Assembly (NCBI RefSeq): GCF_002355595.1
Contig: NZ_AP017422.1
Location: 4,650,001-4,714,000 of the forward strand
Reading direction: 5' to 3'
Origin: Filimonas lacunae
GTDB taxonomy: Bacteria > Bacteroidota > Bacteroidia > Chitinophagales > Chitinophagaceae
Length of the DNA stretch: 64,000 nt
In this document: one piece after another, positions 63,348-64,000 of the stretch
Position numbering within the stretch: position 1 is the stretch's first letter
Layout of the letters: each line of letters opens with the position of its first letter
Notes under the pieces: model-generated
Databases searched by the model: none
The model's input: the letters and a program-made list of their open reading frames with translations, nothing else
Told to the model about the DNA's origin: nothing
Program-made: the position numbers and the translations under genes

Positions 63348-64000
63348 ATGGCAGTAATAGAAACACTTGACGATTTTTATAAAAGATTAGACCTCAAACC
63401 GCCTCCTTCCACCCGGTATGGTAAGGAGGCTGGTCACTTCAATGTATACCCCCGCGCCGGTATATGTCGTAGCGCTGCACCTTTAAACCGTCGCGATTTT
63501 TATAAAATATCTTTCGTCATAGGGGAAGGACGTTTTCATTTCACCGACAGAACGGTAGAAATAGATAAACCGGTGATCATTTTATCCTCTCCTAACCTGC
63601 CCTATTCCTGGGAAAAAAGCTCAGAGATACAGGAGGGTTATTTCTGCCTGTTCAACGATGCCTTTCTCGACAACCATAACAATCATAACCGTAAAGACAT
63701 CCTGCACGAATCGCCTTTATGCTCTCCTATCCTTGATCCCTTATTCTTTGTGAATGAGCAGCAACAGGAAAGACTGCATTACCTGTTTAAACTGATGCTG
63801 AGCGAGATGGATTCGGAATACCCTTATAAATACGACCTGTTGCGTCATTATTTATATGTGATGGTACACGAAACCATGAAAATGCGCAGTGCCGAAACCT
63901 GGGTAAAACACTCCAGCGGCAACGCCCGTTTAACAGCCCTGTTTATTGAATTACTGGAACGCCAGTTTCCTATTGACTCCCCGGAACATATACTGCAACT
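63348..64000 (+). CDS. AraC-type transcriptional regulator, partial (C-terminus outside window)
   Basis: The frame is open from the ATG at 63348 (MAVIETLDDFYKRLDL) to the window edge, 217 residues. It shows a cupin-like sensor part (YKISFVIGEGRFHFTDRTVE, ILSSPNLPYSWE, GYFCLFNDAFL) and a helical linker (ARLTALFIELLERQFPIDSP) that usually precedes the two AraC helix-turn-helix motifs, which fall outside. The layout matches Bacteroidota AraC regulators. It starts 19 bp after the acyl-CoA dehydrogenase. Confidence 0.8.
   Translation, partial: MAVIETLDDFYKRLDLKPPPSTRYGKEAGHFNVYPRAGICRSAAPLNRRDFYKISFVIGEGRFHFTDRTVEIDKPVIILSSPNLPYSWEKSSEIQEGYFCLFNDAFLDNHNNHNRKDILHESPLCSPILDPLFFVNEQQQERLHYLFKLMLSEMDSEYPYKYDLLRHYLYVMVHETMKMRSAETWVKHSSGNARLTALFIELLERQFPIDSPEHILQ

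Overview
This 64 kb window looks like an ordinary chromosomal segment of a Bacteroidota bacterium, most probably a member of the Chitinophagaceae. The evidence is two complete sigma factor/FecR/SusC/SusD sets, an exosortase N (XrtN) with its PEP-CTERM VIT substrate, many lipoproteins, a DUF6600 protein, and several TAnnTTTG-type -7 promoter boxes. I saw no rRNA, tRNA, CRISPR array, insertion sequence or phage gene.

Layout. 1-3.7 kb (minus): a SWIM zinc finger / DUF5691 / MoxR AAA-ATPase module, cut by the window edge. 3.8-4.7 kb: a bestrophin-like channel. 4.8-13.2 kb (minus): a regulated uptake locus of ECF sigma factor, FecR, SusC, SusD and a secreted phosphodiesterase-alkaline phosphatase fusion. 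13.3-20.2 kb: a region-2-only sigma-like protein, an M43 metalloprotease, a DUF937-OmpA protein, a Tat-exported phospholipase C and a histidine kinase. 20.3-30.5 kb (minus): exosortase N, its VIT/PEP-CTERM substrate, and a giant alpha-2-macroglobulin carrying an inserted, rearranged TonB-plug-like segment.

30.7-43.5 kb (plus) is the most interesting part. It is a tightly packed run of six genes: an HD-domain protein fused to a Pycsar-effector-like membrane domain; polyphosphate kinase 1; an SdiA-regulated-type lipoprotein; a calcineurin-type phosphoesterase fused to a kinase-like domain and an outer-membrane barrel; a GAF protein whose C-terminal half carries class III nucleotide-cyclase signatures; and a second kinase-like/barrel protein. 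I read this as a candidate polyphosphate- and nucleotide-linked signalling or envelope system. The parts are seen in the sequence; the joint function is inference.

43.6-49.4 kb: a ROK kinase without the usual zinc motif, a repeat-rich DUF6600 lipoprotein, an A-type Fe-S carrier, a DUF7935 protein, a shrunken and frameshifted methylmalonyl-CoA mutase pseudogene, and a second histidine kinase. 49.4-60.8 kb (minus): a second sigma/FecR/SusC/SusD locus, whose enzymes are an S9 peptidase and a thioredoxin-M14 carboxypeptidase fusion, so probably peptide uptake. 61.1-64 kb: a lipoprotein, an acyl-CoA dehydrogenase and a partial AraC-type regulator.

Phosphorus chemistry recurs across the window: two phosphodiesterase/phosphatase enzymes, phospholipase C, PPK1 and possibly a polyphosphate-using ROK kinase.
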